This document shows, one piece after another, positions 52,969-64,000 of a stretch of 64,000 bases of DNA. Each line of letters opens with the position of its first letter. Positions within the stretch are counted from its first letter, which is position 1. A model generated the notes under the pieces. That model saw only the letters and a list, made by a program, of their open reading frames with translations. It did not search any database and was not told the DNA's origin. Position numbers and translations under genes: made by a program. This DNA comes from Linum tenue (lineage: Eukaryota; Streptophyta; Magnoliopsida; Malpighiales; Linaceae), in NCBI GenBank assembly GCA_946122785.1, contig CAMGYJ010000005.1:81834547-81898546 (forward strand), written 5' to 3'.

Positions 52969-54237
52969 GGGGAATACGTAAGTGGGATTAATTTTAGAGC
53001 TGTCTGGGCGTGTGGATAATTATGGATGGCTTGGCGGGTACTGATCAAATAAGGACGAAAAGTGCTAAAAGTAAAAGTTTGGGGAGTAGAAAGGGGGTTA
53101 AGTGTTGTTTAGTGATGATTATGTAGGGTTTGTTTGATTAAAATAAACAGGTGTCTAATTAATTTTTACTCTTGTTCCAATACAATTCATGGTATTTACC
53201 ACGTATGGTAAATTGGTAATTGCTTGACACTGGCATGTGAGTACATGTTGCATGAACCGTGCATTTGTTTGCCACGATGAGTTTGCAAGATTTTGGCTCC
53301 CGAGTCCCGACTCATTTTTAGTTTTTTTGTCATAGACATTTATTTGATTTGATTATATCGCTACAAGCTGATTATCAAATGTTTAGACTTTTTTTCATAA
53401 ATTTTACTATATGTATTTAATTGTTAAAATTGTATAGAGACAATTAAAAAAATGTCTGCCCATCACCATGTAGGGAAAAAAAATACCCTATTATGATGTT
53501 TCCAATACAAATAACAAATTCATTTGAAAAGAAGGGGGGAAACCCCTTTATTCAGTTCAGGATTTCAATGCAAGAAAGTTCTAATACTTTGTAGCAATAG
53601 TAATTTCTTATACGTTTTGAACAAAATTACTCTTTTGAGGGATTGAAAAAAAAAAGAATTACTTGAATGCCAAGAGCCGAGTTATTAGCTACGCAAACGC
53701 AAGTAGTGAATTGTTTGAGCTAGCCTATAACTGGCAAATATTTGAATGAGGTAATAGTGATTGAACTCAAATTTGTTGACCATTACTTGAGGCTCAAGGG
53801 GCGGTAAGTATTCTTTTCACAGAGTGTGGGAAAAAGTTTTAACCGTGAATTGATACGATCGGGTTGGATAAAGTTCAAGTATTCAACTTATGCTGGGAAC
53901 CAAAAGGGGAATCCCTTCTTCTATGTCTGTTTGGTTCTTAATAAAGTGGACTGCAAGAAAACAACGGTCAAAGAAACGTCAAACATTACACAACCCAAAT
54001 CTTGCAAGTTGCACCCCATGTTAAAATATATATAATGGTTTTCAGGAGGAGCAGTTGTTCTGGATTCTGGCCCGGTTTTGGACGTAGTTTAGTAAAGTCG
54101 ATTTTTCCTTAATTTTTAATATTTGTTGTGGTCTGGTTTTTGTTATGACTTATGAGTGACTATAAATTTTTTTATTCCGTTTGCCTGTTGAATTTGAAAA
54201 ATTAAGATTGTAACAAAAAAAAGTTTGAATTCAATAT
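52969..54237. other. AT-rich intergenic DNA
   Basis: Distal upstream DNA of the pyruvate decarboxylase gene. No other gene, RNA or bounded repeat was recognised. Confidence 0.4.
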
Positions 54238-54245
54238 GTTTTTGT

Positions 54246-54949
54246 TAGGGGTGGGCATTGGGTGGGTCGGGTGGATTTTGACCATAAAATGCACCCACTC
54301 GCGCTTAAACGGATTGATAATTTTTAACCCACCACCCACCCACATTTAGTCTCGGGTTGGGTCGGGCGGATGGTGGATGATGCGGGTGGGTTTGTGGGTT
54401 CACCCACATCACAATGTATATAATATAAAGGAGTCAACTTGACATGATAATAGGTGAAGAGAATCATCGAGGGAAACAAGAAGTTGAAATAGGACGAAAA
54501 ATGTCGAATTAGTTCTTAAATTTGATAGAAATTCTATTATGAAAGAGTTTTCTACAGATTAAGACGATTATTAGGTGCAAGGAACTAAGGAAAATAATTC
54601 CACAAAGGAAAGAGCGGTGATCTAGGCACAAGAATTAGAGGAAAAAGTAAAGGGAAGAAGAGGGGATCTCTATTTGGAAGGTTGGCTTTGAGGTTCAAAC
54701 TCCAGGAGTAGTCCGAATTTATATCTAACGTCTCCACTCTCCTCTTTCTAGAGCCAACGACTTTGATTTTTTTGCTGTTGGGTTGAGCGGGTCACCTGCA
54801 CACTCACCCACAACCCACCCACCACTCGGCGGATGGCTCCCAGCTCCACCCGTCACCCACCCACAGACCCATCCACTTAACAAAATTCGGGTCAAATGCG
54901 GGTGGGTCGGCCCAAACCCGCGGATGATCCGCCCGCATGCCCAGCCCTA
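54246..54949. mobile_element. non-autonomous hAT element with 8-bp target duplication
   Basis: The 704-bp element starts TAGGGGTGGGCATTGGG and ends CGCATGCCCAGCCCTA. It is flanked by a perfect GTTTTTGT duplication (54238-54245 and 54950-54957). The ends are followed by GGGTGGGTCGGG-type repeats. No coding capacity. Confidence 0.87.
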
Positions 54950-54957
54950 GTTTTTGT

Positions 54958-57076
54958 TACATTATGAATTTTAAAATTTTATTGTTTGCATTATAGATTT
55001 GGATAGTATATTTTGATAGATTTGTTGCATAGAGCACTAGCTATTATAGGATTTACAAATCTCAACCTAAAATATTAGATTTACAAATTTGTGAACTTCT
55101 CGAACTTGATATTTGTCAACAATATCGTAGCCATGATTTGATACAAGGGACTTTTATATTTTGAAAAAGTTACCCATGGAGAATTTTATATGTAACGTAT
55201 GATAAAAAAAATATGTTATATTATATTCAACTTAAAATAATGAGAATTTTTGTAGTAAAGGCAAGCAACGTGAGAAGTAGAATTTAGTTGTGTGGGTGTT
55301 AATTTTAGACTAATCATTCTTTGGTGAATTTTATAGTAATAAATATTAGTCTATTGAATGTTGACAAAAATATTAATATTTTTTTCTCCCAAACAACTAA
55401 TTTAGGTGTGCAAGTGAGTCCTTATTTCTATTCTAGACAGTGCTCGTATTCATATCATACTGATAGTCCGGCCGAGAAAAATTTCTATCGAAAACTAAAT
55501 AAGTTGACGATTGTTAACAATATGAAACAATTGAACCACAATTAAATCAAAACTTTAATATAAAATATCTTACTGCTGACTTTTCCGTCATATCCATCAA
55601 TCAGTTTGACAATCCTAAATTCTAGCTGCATGGATTTCACTTCCAATTATATCTATATATTTTCTTGTTGCGAGCCCAAGGCAAGGAATGTCGTGGAACT
55701 CTCTTTTTTCATGCTAGCGCCCATGTACAGCAACAGACAATGGAATTGGAGTAAATCCATGAAACTTAGAAATTTGATTACCAAATTCATAACATAGTAA
55801 AATACGACATGGGTAAGTTACGTATAAAATGCGTACGAGTATTTTAGTTTGTCTCTAAACTAATGGTATGCTTAATAGTACGTCATAAATTATATAAAAT
55901 TAATTATTTTATAAATAAATTAATATATAAAAAATAGTTAAGTTAACAATTTAATTTATTAAACGAATATTAAACGTATTATATGGATTTTATATGTGTT
56001 TAGTACGAGAGACATCAAATAAATGAAAAAAATGAAACGATTTAACAATAATACGAATCCTAAAATTTTAATCAGATAAAATACGTACGTTCAAATATAC
56101 ATGTATTAAACAAAATATTTACAATTCATAACCCAAATTCAATCAACAAACAAACCTTAGTTCAAAGTTCAAGCTAGTCCAATAAACACGACCTCGTAGT
56201 GCTACAAAACCAGTAGCAAAGGCTCGAGCAACTTTTTGACATTGCCGAATCCCTGGTTTTCTGAAAACCAAAGATGCGTATTATTGGCTTAGCTGTAACA
56301 CAAAAGCGGTAATGGCAAGTGTGAGTTCTCATTAATTTTTTTGACAGGTCGCTCTCCTTCATTTTAAATCCATTGAAATTTGACAAATTAGGGAATTTGT
56401 TTTGGAGAGTGGATGAGTAAAATATTGGAGAGCCAGGAGAGGAGGAGAGGTGAATTGCTGCGAGTCACGTGGAGGACATGCATGTACATACGTACAATTA
56501 TTTGAACAAAAAGTTCTCTTATCATCTCTAGAAAGTAGAAACAAAACACACGAGACCAATTTTGCACATATTTTTATATTCATTCACCTCATTTGATGTT
56601 TATTTAAGTAATATTATTGTTCTTCACGTAATAGTATAAATTTTTCACGTAAATGAAAATTAGACTTTTTCTTCTAATAAATTGTATTTGTTATATTTTA
56701 TGTAATTAAATTTTGGATTCTCAATTAATCTGTAAAAATGTGTTGCATTGATCATAATCTCTACAAAATGACATCTATTTTGATATATTTCAAAGTTTAA
56801 AATTTGATTTTACAACGGTATTAATAAATAGTAATATGCGTGAATAAACACCAGATTGCGTAACCTAACAGTATTGGTTGCATGAATAATCAACACTCTT
56901 ACGTGAATAACGCAAACATGACATGAATAAGTTCAAATCTATCGTGAATAAATGAGAGAAAAAATGCGTGAATTAGTTGTATGTCTCTAAAGGTGCCAAC
57001 ATACTTGATTCTTATTTGAATTGCTCCATGCTAGTGCTGATTGGGTCCCTTCATATTTTACCACATTGACTAAATG
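54958..57076. other. very AT-rich intergenic DNA
   Basis: About 2.1 kb without a supportable gene. Frames are short. A patch with repeated GTGAATAA/TCACGTAA words lies at 56600-56960. Confidence 0.4.
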
Positions 57077-57440
57077 TTACTCTTGTTTTATTATCTCATT
57101 CAAGCCCCTTAAAAACTGGATCACATAATTGATATCTCTGTATACTAGCACTAGCTTCGAGACTTTACAGTTTAAGTGACTAGTGGCGGTGAATTCACAA
57201 GGCTCTTTGGGTTGATAATTATTCAATTCAATTTTAAGAGTAATTAATCTTCCATAATAATTAGTCACGATTTGATCATGTTTTTTGAGATTATCGAGTG
57301 CATCTATTAATTCTATCGCTCTTATCATATCTCATTGACCGTAACATGTTTTTAAACTCTTTCATGTTTCAGAAGCAAGTTTGAACGACATGATTGTTTT
57401 CTTGATTCCAGGTTCTACAACTTGTTGTACCCGGCTGAAA
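57077..57440 (-). pseudogene. copia gag relic, C-terminal half
   Basis: The minus strand reads the copia gag core: ASET, KSLKTCYGQ, DALDNLKKHDQIVTNYYGRL, then ELNNYQP and VIQFLRGLNE. A stop and a missing Trp codon show decay. The N-terminal half lies at 60528-60790, on the other side of an inserted gypsy element. Confidence 0.75.
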
Positions 57441-57667
57441 TGTTAGAAAAAGAAATATTTTCTATTTTTATCATTTGGACTAATTTATTAAGGTTTTGTG
57501 ACTATTAGGGATTATCTGAGGATTTTTAGGAATAATTAGGGAGCATTTCATTTAGTCATATTAGTTGGGTAGGAAAAATGAAATTTAATGGGTTATATAT
57601 TATGTAATTAGTTAGCTTATTAATAAGTAAATTACATAACAAAAATCGTTAAACCGTATTCACTTCC

Positions 57668-57736
<69 letters not shown>

Positions 57737-57738
57737 TA

Positions 57739-57779
<41 letters not shown>

Positions 57780-57957
57780 GTTTCTCCTCTCTTTATCCTA
57801 ACTTCTATCGCAGCTTCTTCTTCCTCTTTCCTTCCTCAATTTCCAAATTTGTATTCTCAATCTCCTTCAAATCCCTAGTTAGATAAATCCCAAATTGATT
57901 TACCTAAATTCCTCATTTTCTACATCAAGCCGGGAGCCCAAGATCCCGGTTTCTAAC
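57441..57957 (+). repeat. 5' LTR of the gypsy element
   Basis: It starts TGTTAG and matches 60113-60527 over most of its length (GGGAGCATTTCATTTAGTCA, CTTCTTCTTCCTCTTTCC, CATCAAGC.GGGAGCCCAAGATC). It is longer because of a dinucleotide expansion (57670-57776). Confidence 0.85.
57670..57776 (+). repeat. (CT)n(AT)n microsatellite inside the 5' LTR
   Basis: About 14 CT repeats run into about 80 bp of AT repeats. The other LTR has only CCTCCCTCTCTCCTATCGAG here, so the expansion happened after insertion. Confidence 0.92.
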
Positions 57958-58009
57958 TTTTGATATCAAAGCCTAGTTTCGAGATCAAGTCTATTACAAC
58001 TCTTGACCG

Positions 58010-60100
58010 GGGACTATCAGAGACGATCAATGGCAATAACAAAGTCAAAAAGGCAACTGAAAAGGCGGCGGAGAAGGCTGGCCAGGAAGCAGTGGCGACG
58101 CAAGGACAGGCAACACAAGAGAAAAGTTCCTCGTCGTAGGGGAAGGAGATGGATGGAGTCACGGAAGATGTGACAGAGCTCGATGAGCTAAAGATAGCAG
58201 TGCAGAGCCAGGCCGAGGCACAAATGAGACTAAAAGAAAGACTCCCAATGGTGTGAGCGGATGCAAGGGAGTATCAGAAGGGTATTGGCAGGCTTGACAA
58301 AGTCGGTCACAAACATCCAGGAGTAACTGACTAAGATGACTCCGTGGCATGCCCGGAGAAGGCGGCGAGCGAGATCGGGAAGCCAATTCCGGTCGGATGA
58401 CATCGGTGACAGCGCGACAGAAACGCAGACGTGGAGGCTTAGCACGTCGACTTCGTGGGCTGGGTGAATTCGGCGACAACACCAACAAGGAGCACGACGG
58501 AGGCAGGGGGTACGACAGTGCCTAATATTGACCGAATGACCTTGGAACGTGCATACCACATTTCTTTTGGGCCACACGACGAGACTAGATTGCGGTAAAA
58601 TCCGACGACCCATGAGGTAGCTGCACTGAATGGGAAGTCCAAAATGTCGCGATACGAAAACATGGTCCAGAATTCGGGTTGTGGGTTGATTAATCTGATG
58701 GCTCAGGAAGGGGAGTCTGGTCCCTGCAAGGAGCCACAATGGGTTAAGTTAGTTGGACCTAGACCGAGCCCAAGAGGAATATGAGCTAAGCTTGGTGGAT
58801 CAATCGAGAGCATGAGTCGAGCGGCCGAGCAAGACTCCAACCGGGCTGCGGAGCAGAGCAGAATCGTATCGTACAACGAGGTTAAATCCAAACCTAGCCG
58901 GTTGGATTGAGAATAGTCGAATCGGGTTCAATCCAATCCAACCCGAACCAGAGGGTCCGCGAGCTGGAGAAGGCCTTTTGGAGATGCGGGTATGGTACAC
59001 CTCCTTTCTCAACTCCTTAGGCTGCGGGGTGTCAACTAGGTCGAACGTTGGACGTCGGGCAAGGGCCTTGTGTTGGAATTGGCAGGTTTGCGAGCTACCT
59101 GGAGGATGACGAGGATGCATGGTTCCAGGATTGAAAACCACCGCTTCCTAGGGACTACTGCGGTGGCACTCTGGGCATTGACAGGTAGGGTGGTTATAAC
59201 CTTGGCTATGATGGCGAGGATGACTGTGTATTCCGGGCCAAACCTTCAACCATTAAATTTTCAAAATTCAATGGTCTGGAGGATGTGGGTCTATGATTTT
59301 ATGCATCTTACAGGTAGTTCAAGAACCATCCCACGAGGAAAGAGCAGAACACGCATCTAGCGTCCTTCTACTTAGAGGGGGATGCTCTACAATGGTGGGA
59401 ATGGTTGGAGAGATCCTATGTTCAAGCCAAGACATTGATTACTTAGTTGTGGGTTCAAGAAGAGCTATGGTTCCAGGTTGGTAAGTTAGAGGGCTAAGCA
59501 CCGAAGCAGTTGACTAAGTTACGACAGACTGGGATGGTAGCCGAGTACAGGACAGAGTTCCTCAGGTTGGGCAACCAGTGAAAGGGCGTGCTCGAGGAGA
59601 CTCTAATGGGACTTTGTATGGTGGATCTTCGACTCGAGATAGCATCCCCGATCAAGGTTTTTGAGGCTAACGCCTGGAGTTTAGACTTGCAAGTCGCAAG
59701 GAGGAGGAGATAGCCAGCTGGAGAAACACCATAGGATACTACCAAAAGGCTTATGGAGGAGATGGCAGCAGTATTGTGGCCACTAGTGGAAGAAGAGTGA
59801 CCACGACGGGAGGAGCAGGTCCAGTGGTCGCCGCCGCAACGACACCCGGTGTAGCTCGACTGGGACCTTGAGCCCCTCCAAAGGGGTTCACCCGGTTGTC
59901 CCCAACGGAGATCGAGCAGAAGAGGCAGGAAGGGAAGTGCGTCAGCTGCAACGAGAAATTCACCTTCGGACATCAGAGAGCGAGCCCGACTTGATGATGT
60001 TGTTGGGAAGTTGGGAGGATGAAGCTGAGGATGAAATGGAGGAGGCAAGGAAGGAGAACCAGGACGTGGAGGATCAATCTTGAGGTCAAGGTTGTTCTCA
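58010..60100 (+). pseudogene. gypsy gag, broken
   Basis: Several frames together give a plant gypsy gag: GDALQWWEWLE (about 59375), LRQTGMVAEYRTEFLRLGNQ (about 59520) and RLSPTEIEQKRQEGKCVSCN, then EKFTFGHQ (59893-59976). The last is the gag zinc finger, with its final Cys lost. The first part (58010-59200) is Glu/Arg-rich and full of stops. The long minus-strand frames over this region are shadows. Confidence 0.75.
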
Positions 60101-60112
60101 AGGAGGCCGAGA

Positions 60113-60527
60113 TGTTAAAAACACAGATATTTGCTATTTTAATCATTTGAACTCATTTGTCGTTTATTAACATTTGAGACACTTTGGGATTATTTGGCTA
60201 TTTTTAGAATAATTAGGGAGCATTTCGTTAAGTCATATTGTTTGAGTAGAAAAATGAAATTTGTCAGGTTATATATTCTATAATTAGTAAGATTATTAAT
60301 TACGCAATTATAGAACAAAAATCATTAAACCCTACTCTCTTCCTTCCTCCCTCTCTCCTATCGAGTTTTTCCTCTCTTTCTCCTAGATACTGCCACAACT
60401 TCTTCTTCCTCTTTCCCTTCTCAATTTCCAAATTTCCATTCCCAATCTCCTTCCAATCCCTAATTGATCTAGCTAAGTTATCCATTTTATGCATCAAGCT
60501 GGGAGCCCAAGATCACTGTTTGTAATA
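60113..60527 (+). repeat. 3' LTR of the gypsy element
   Basis: It starts TGTTAAAAACAC, is 415 bp and aligns with 57441-57957 apart from the microsatellite. Many substitutions separate the two, so the insertion is old. Confidence 0.83.
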
Positions 60528-60790
60528 TGAGGATCATGATATTCTTTCTTCTTAAAGTGTAGAATAGAGGGTTCTCATCATCTTGTGTTGAAATCATCCC
60601 ATTGATAAAGTCGAGCTTGTCACCAAGTGCATCGTACATAGCAAAATCAACTTGGTTGCTCTAAACATGAAGGTGATGGGGTCATACATTAGATCTTGCA
60701 TCATCTATAATTGTTGTTGGCCCATCATTGTGCTTGGTTGCTTGGGTTTACCACCTAAGTTCACATATCATAACACCAAAAATTAGATGA
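60528..60790 (-). pseudogene. copia gag relic, N-terminal half
   Basis: On the minus strand MYDALGDKLDFINGMI, then ENPLF and LRRKN correspond to the conserved copia gag block before the site split by the gypsy insertion. Together with 57077-57440 it is one gag gene. Confidence 0.7.
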
Positions 60791-61285
60791 AAACCTTAAA
60801 CCGTTGTGTTTGGTTAGGGTTGTGCATGTGAGTAGTTGATCCGCGACTTCGATCCATCCGCAAACAACTCAAACCGTTGTGTTTGAGTAATCAATGTGGG
60901 TGAATAGCAAATTGATAAATCTACTATCTGCACTTAATCGGGTGGGTGATGGGTGGATAGTGGGTCACCTGAATCACTCGCACCATTCACATGAAAATGG
61001 TGTTTCTATCGAATAGTCATCATATTTACTAAGCACACTACATGGTAACTATTGACTTCCATAGGTGGAGAATAAATAATATTTTTCCACTAATATTATT
61101 GGTTACTATGTTGTGGAATGTCCAAAAGATAATAGGATGTAAATTATAAACTATTAATTGTATCAAAGTCGCAAAATGCGTTAGTTTTCTCTATGCAAAT
61201 GGTTGATGGAGTAATTAAAAATATAATACAAATACTACACGGATCCATATGAGACAAACTTAGCTATTATTTATAGAGGAAAAAC
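60791..61285. other. intergenic, no gene seen
   Basis: GGGTTGTGCATGTGAG at about 60820 resembles one end of a hAT MITE, but I could not find the partner end. Otherwise AT-rich. Confidence 0.35.
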
Positions 61286-61332
61286 TTTTTTTTGTCAAAA
61301 GATATCATGTATTGATCGAAAAAAATAGATAG

Positions 61333-61932
61333 TTACACCCTGGAAACCAGCCAGGTCTGGAAATCAAAGAAGCGACTCATAGTCGGATACAAAGAGAGGG
61401 CTTTCCTAGATACCAAATGAGCTACCCTATTGTTCTCCCGACCTACAAAACGCACACTAAAGTCAGGCTGAGTACGAAAATAATGACCAATCTCTTCCAG
61501 AACAGCACCCAACCGGCTATCTCTAGTGTCGGCTTGATTAATTTTGTCAATAATCACCTTCGCATCGCCCTCAAACCGGACCTCCGCCAAGCCTTGCTCC
61601 ACACACCAAATAATTGCTTCCCTTAGCATAAGAAGCTCTACCACTACAGGATCATCCATTTGAGAAAACTGAACCCCTCTAGCAAGAAGGAGTGTTCGTG
61701 CTGGGTCAAAAAGAACAATCCCACCAGCCGAATGCGACCCACCCTTAGTAGCCCGTCCCACATGCAAACCAAATGGGAATCACCCACTTGTGTTGTAGGT
61801 TGCATCCTCGGGATTGGCCCCCTAGGCACCTGGTCCTCTGGTAAACCCACCCATTCCTCATACTCTTGGTTAAATTGTCGCATTAGCGTCGGGATCCCAA
61901 ATTGTTTGCCTTCAAAGACTACACAATTCCGA
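61333..61932 (-). pseudogene. LINE RNase H domain
   Basis: The frame 61767-61333 has the plant LINE RNase H pattern: GGIVLFDPARTLLLARG, VVELLMLREAIIWCVEQGL, VRFEGDAKVIIDKIN, and RFVGRENNRVAHLVSRKAL, where the D/E residues and RxxNxxAH are the usual signature. The linker upstream (61883-61767) is in another frame, and a TGA (after RIW) separates it from the zinc-knuckle frame. Confidence 0.85.
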
Positions 61933-61934
61933 GA

Positions 61935-62522
61935 TCACCAGATCCTCCAAAGGATGGCAACAACAGCCATAACCATTGTCGGTTGATGAATCAACGCCAA
62001 CAGACGCTTGAGAAACAAAGGAAAAGTATGTCGAGGCAAACCCTCCCCCAAGTATTCCAGCCCAAAATAATCCCAGAGAGCCCGCAAAACCGGACAATAA
62101 AGGAACAGGTGCTCCATCGTCTCCGGGCCATCCGAACAAACTGGACACCGAGCAAGCACCTGTACCTTTTTCTCAATAAGCGCCTCCATAGTCGAAAGAG
62201 CCCGATTAAGGATTTGCCAAACAAAAACCTTCAACTTCGGAGGGATCTTCGCCTCCCAAACTCTAATCCAACTCGACTTATCCATCCAGCTAACCGAGGA
62301 TCGCCACCCACCCCTCCTCCTGTTCAAATCGACAGCCAAATGGTAAGCCGACTTTACCGAGAAAATCCCGTCTGCCGTAAAATGCCAGATAAGCTTATCA
62401 GGCACATCCCAGCGCAGGAGAGGAATAGCTTTAATAGCCTTATAGGTGGGCGGGTCAAACCATTGACTGAGCTTCTCATCAGACCATCTCCCTCCCCCCT
62501 CACAAATAACCTCCGCTACCAA
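61935..62522 (-). pseudogene. LINE zinc-binding (zf-RVT) region
   Basis: This contains the zf-RVT signature: WEAKIPPKLKVFVWQILNRA, then CPVCSDGPETMEHLFLYCPV, with the Cys/His ligands present. It is in a different frame from the RT because of the 16-G homopolymer at 62530-62545 (C run on the plus strand). Confidence 0.85.
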
Positions 62523-64000
62523 GGGATCACCCCCCCCCCCCCCCCAAGCAAGATCCGCGGATTATAGCATGAGGGATCTAGTTGGTAACTAGGAATCCAG
62601 TTAGAATGAAGGAGGGAGACCGATTGGCCATTACCGACCTGCCATCGCAAACCCTTCTCCAATAACTGACGCCCATGAAGGATACTCTGCCACCCCCAAG
62701 AGGGACGAGACCTAGCAGTCGCGGTTAGAAAAGACCCTTGAGGGAAATACTTGCCTTTATAAACCTGGGCAATAAGTGATTGAGGTTCATTGAGAATATG
62801 CCAGCCTATCTTAGCCAAAAGAGCTTGGTTGAAATGTTCGAACTGGCGAAATCTCATCCCCCCATCATGCTTACTCCTGCACATGTTTCGCCAGGACACC
62901 CATCTAATCTTGGGATTACCCTCCTCAGCACCCCACCAAAAGCGGGCCACATGTCTATCCAAAAGACAACAAAGATCTAGGGGAAGACGGAAACAGGACA
63001 TAACATGAAGGGGCAGAGCCAAAGCTATGGATTTAATCAAAGTTTCCTTCGCAGCCCATGACAATGTCCTTTGCTTCCACCCCTGAAGTCGCTCTAGGAG
63101 TTTGTCCTCCAAATATCTGAACGTAGCCATTTTGGATCGATACACCAGCGACGGAAGCCCCAGATACTTATCATGGACCCCCACTGCACCAACCCCTATG
63201 ATTGTGGCTAAAAACTCCTGATCTGGTGTGGAAATATTCTTGCTAAAGCACACCGCCGATTTCTCCAAGTTAACGCGTTGGCCACTCAGTTCCTCATATT
63301 CATTCAGCACCTCAATTAAATTCTCGCACTCTTGAAGAGAACCTCGCAAGAATAAGTAAGAATCATCCGCGAAGAACAGGTGCGAGACTCTTGGAGCACG
63401 AGGAGCTACTTTAACCCCCTCTAATATTTTCTCTGTGATCGCCTTTCGGAGGAGGGCTGCAAACCCCTCCGTGCAGAGCACAAACAAGAGAGGAGAGAGC
63501 AGATCCCCCTGACGAAGGCCCCTAGAGGCAGTGAAATTACCCGAGGGTGAACCATTCATCAGCACCGAAAAAGAGGAAGATCGAAGGCATTCATGTATCC
63601 ATCCTTGCCAGACTGAATTAAAACCCATCTTATCCAAAACTACAAGAAGGAAGGGCCATTCGACTCTATCATAAGTCTTTTCCATGTCAACCTTCAGAGC
63701 CATGTAACCCTTCTTCCCTTGTTTTTTTATCTTCAGATAATGCATTAGTTCATGTCCTATAAGGATGTTATCAATAATCTGGTGATCCCTGATAAAGCCA
63801 TTTTGGCCCTCTGCAACGATCTGAGGGAGCATACTAGCCAGCCGTCCAGCCATTATCTTGGTAATCACTTTGTAAACAAATTGGCAGAGGCTAATCAGAC
63901 GCAATTGTCTAATTGTTTCCACCGAATCCACTTTAGGGATCAATGTGAGCCATGTATGGTTAAAACTCCGCAGCATCCGACTCGAGGTAAAGAAGGAAAT
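62516..64000 (-). CDS. LINE reverse transcriptase, partial
   Basis: An open frame of about 490 codons continues past the right edge. RT motifs are in order: LTLIPKVDSV, QNGFIRDHQIIDNILIGHE, motif A KVDMEKTYDRVEW (catalytic Asp), SRGLRQGDLLSPLLFVLCTE, the FADDSYLF catalytic box, then the thumb with YLGLPSLVYRSKM and GWKQRTLSWAAKETLI, and FWWGAEEGNPKIRWVSW. The usual YDRVEW environment has TYDR for AYDR. The 3' end runs into a G16 tract and stops, so the original ORF continued in the next frame. Confidence 0.9.
   Translation of the reverse strand: MSFFTSSRMLRSFNHTWLTLIPKVDSVETIRQLRLISLCQFVYKVITKIMAGRLASMLPQIVAEGQNGFIRDHQIIDNILIGHELMHYLKIKKQGKKGYMALKVDMEKTYDRVEWPFLLVVLDKMGFNSVWQGWIHECLRSSSFSVLMNGSPSGNFTASRGLRQGDLLSPLLFVLCTEGFAALLRKAITEKILEGVKVAPRAPRVSHLFFADDSYLFLRGSLQECENLIEVLNEYEELSGQRVNLEKSAVCFSKNISTPDQEFLATIIGVGAVGVHDKYLGLPSLVYRSKMATFRYLEDKLLERLQGWKQRTLSWAAKETLIKSIALALPLHVMSCFRLPLDLCCLLDRHVARFWWGAEEGNPKIRWVSWRNMCRSKHDGGMRFRQFEHFNQALLAKIGWHILNEPQSLIAQVYKGKYFPQGSFLTATARSRPSWGWQSILHGRQLLEKGLRWQVGNGQSVSLLHSNWIPSYQLDPSCYNPRILLGGGGGVIPW

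Larger units (their letters stand above)
57441..60527 (+). mobile_element. gag-only Ty3-gypsy element nested in the copia gag relic
   Basis: Two LTRs (57441-57957 and 60113-60527) enclose a decayed gypsy gag on the plus strand and nothing else. A degenerate initiator-Met primer site (TGATATCAAAGCCTAG) follows the 5' LTR. Gag runs straight into the 3' LTR, so all of pol is absent. The flanks are the two halves of a copia gag in the opposite orientation, TGA(A/G)(A/G) at both borders being the likely 5-bp duplication. Confidence 0.8.
61286..64000 (-). mobile_element. L1-type LINE, 3' half, continuing beyond the window
   Basis: ORF2 from the RT fingers to a C-terminal RNase H reads on the minus strand, ending in a short A tail (T run at 61286-61293). 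It is related to the LINE at 14830-19520 (same KVDMEK.YDRVEW, NEYEELSGQRVNL and GSPSG.F segments) but better preserved. The element is open at the right edge of the window. Confidence 0.9.

Noticed and set aside
59494..60048. 184-codon minus-strand Ser/Pro/Arg-rich frame
   Set aside because: Antisense to the gypsy gag, whose zinc finger and core motifs read on the plus strand.

Overview
The window is nuclear DNA from a flowering plant, most likely a eudicot. It has spliced genes with GT-AG introns, plant Ty1-copia and Ty3-gypsy retroelements primed by plant tRNAs, plant-type L1 LINEs, hAT and Mutator (MULE) DNA transposons, and one clear cellular housekeeping gene, a plant pyruvate decarboxylase. 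The species cannot be read from the sequence. At least two thirds of the window is transposable element, much of it nested.

Layout. 0.94-14.3 kb: a minus-strand Ty1-copia element (SIRE/Maximus-like, initiator-Met tRNA primer site, with an extra ORF downstream of pol). Its gag is split by a younger 5.5 kb gag-only LTR element with a tRNA-Asp primer site (7985-13500). 14.8-19.5 kb: a decayed minus-strand LINE that lacks its 3' part. 21.7 kb: a relic exon of a P-loop kinase gene. 22.9-26.8 kb: two hAT elements and one Mutator-type MITE, each with target-site duplications, beside degenerate tandem repeats.

28.5-49.2 kb: the centrepiece, a 20,729-bp Mutator-like element. It has about 40-bp terminal inverted repeats and a perfect 9-bp target duplication. 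On its minus strand it carries (A) a 771-aa protein with an Athila-ORF1-type domain and a long acidic repeat tail; (B) a possible small three-exon gene; (C) an 845-aa FAR1/MuDR-class transposase with a complete DDE triad, SWIM finger and C-terminal zinc knuckle; and (D) a ten-exon, 806-aa Ulp1-type cysteine protease whose reading frame is intact when spliced. Two long tandem arrays and five clusters of a CACGGCCGTG palindrome lie between these cassettes. The right end holds fragments that look captured from host genes. Intact transposase and protease frames suggest the element was active recently.

49.3-64 kb: a candidate hAT MITE, then the six-exon pyruvate decarboxylase gene (minus strand, 605 aa) with a TATA box and tandem AAACCA anaerobic-type motifs. 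After that come AT-rich intergenic DNA, a third hAT element, a copia gag relic split by an oppositely oriented gypsy gag-only element, and the 3' half of a second LINE of the same family as the first, running off the right edge.
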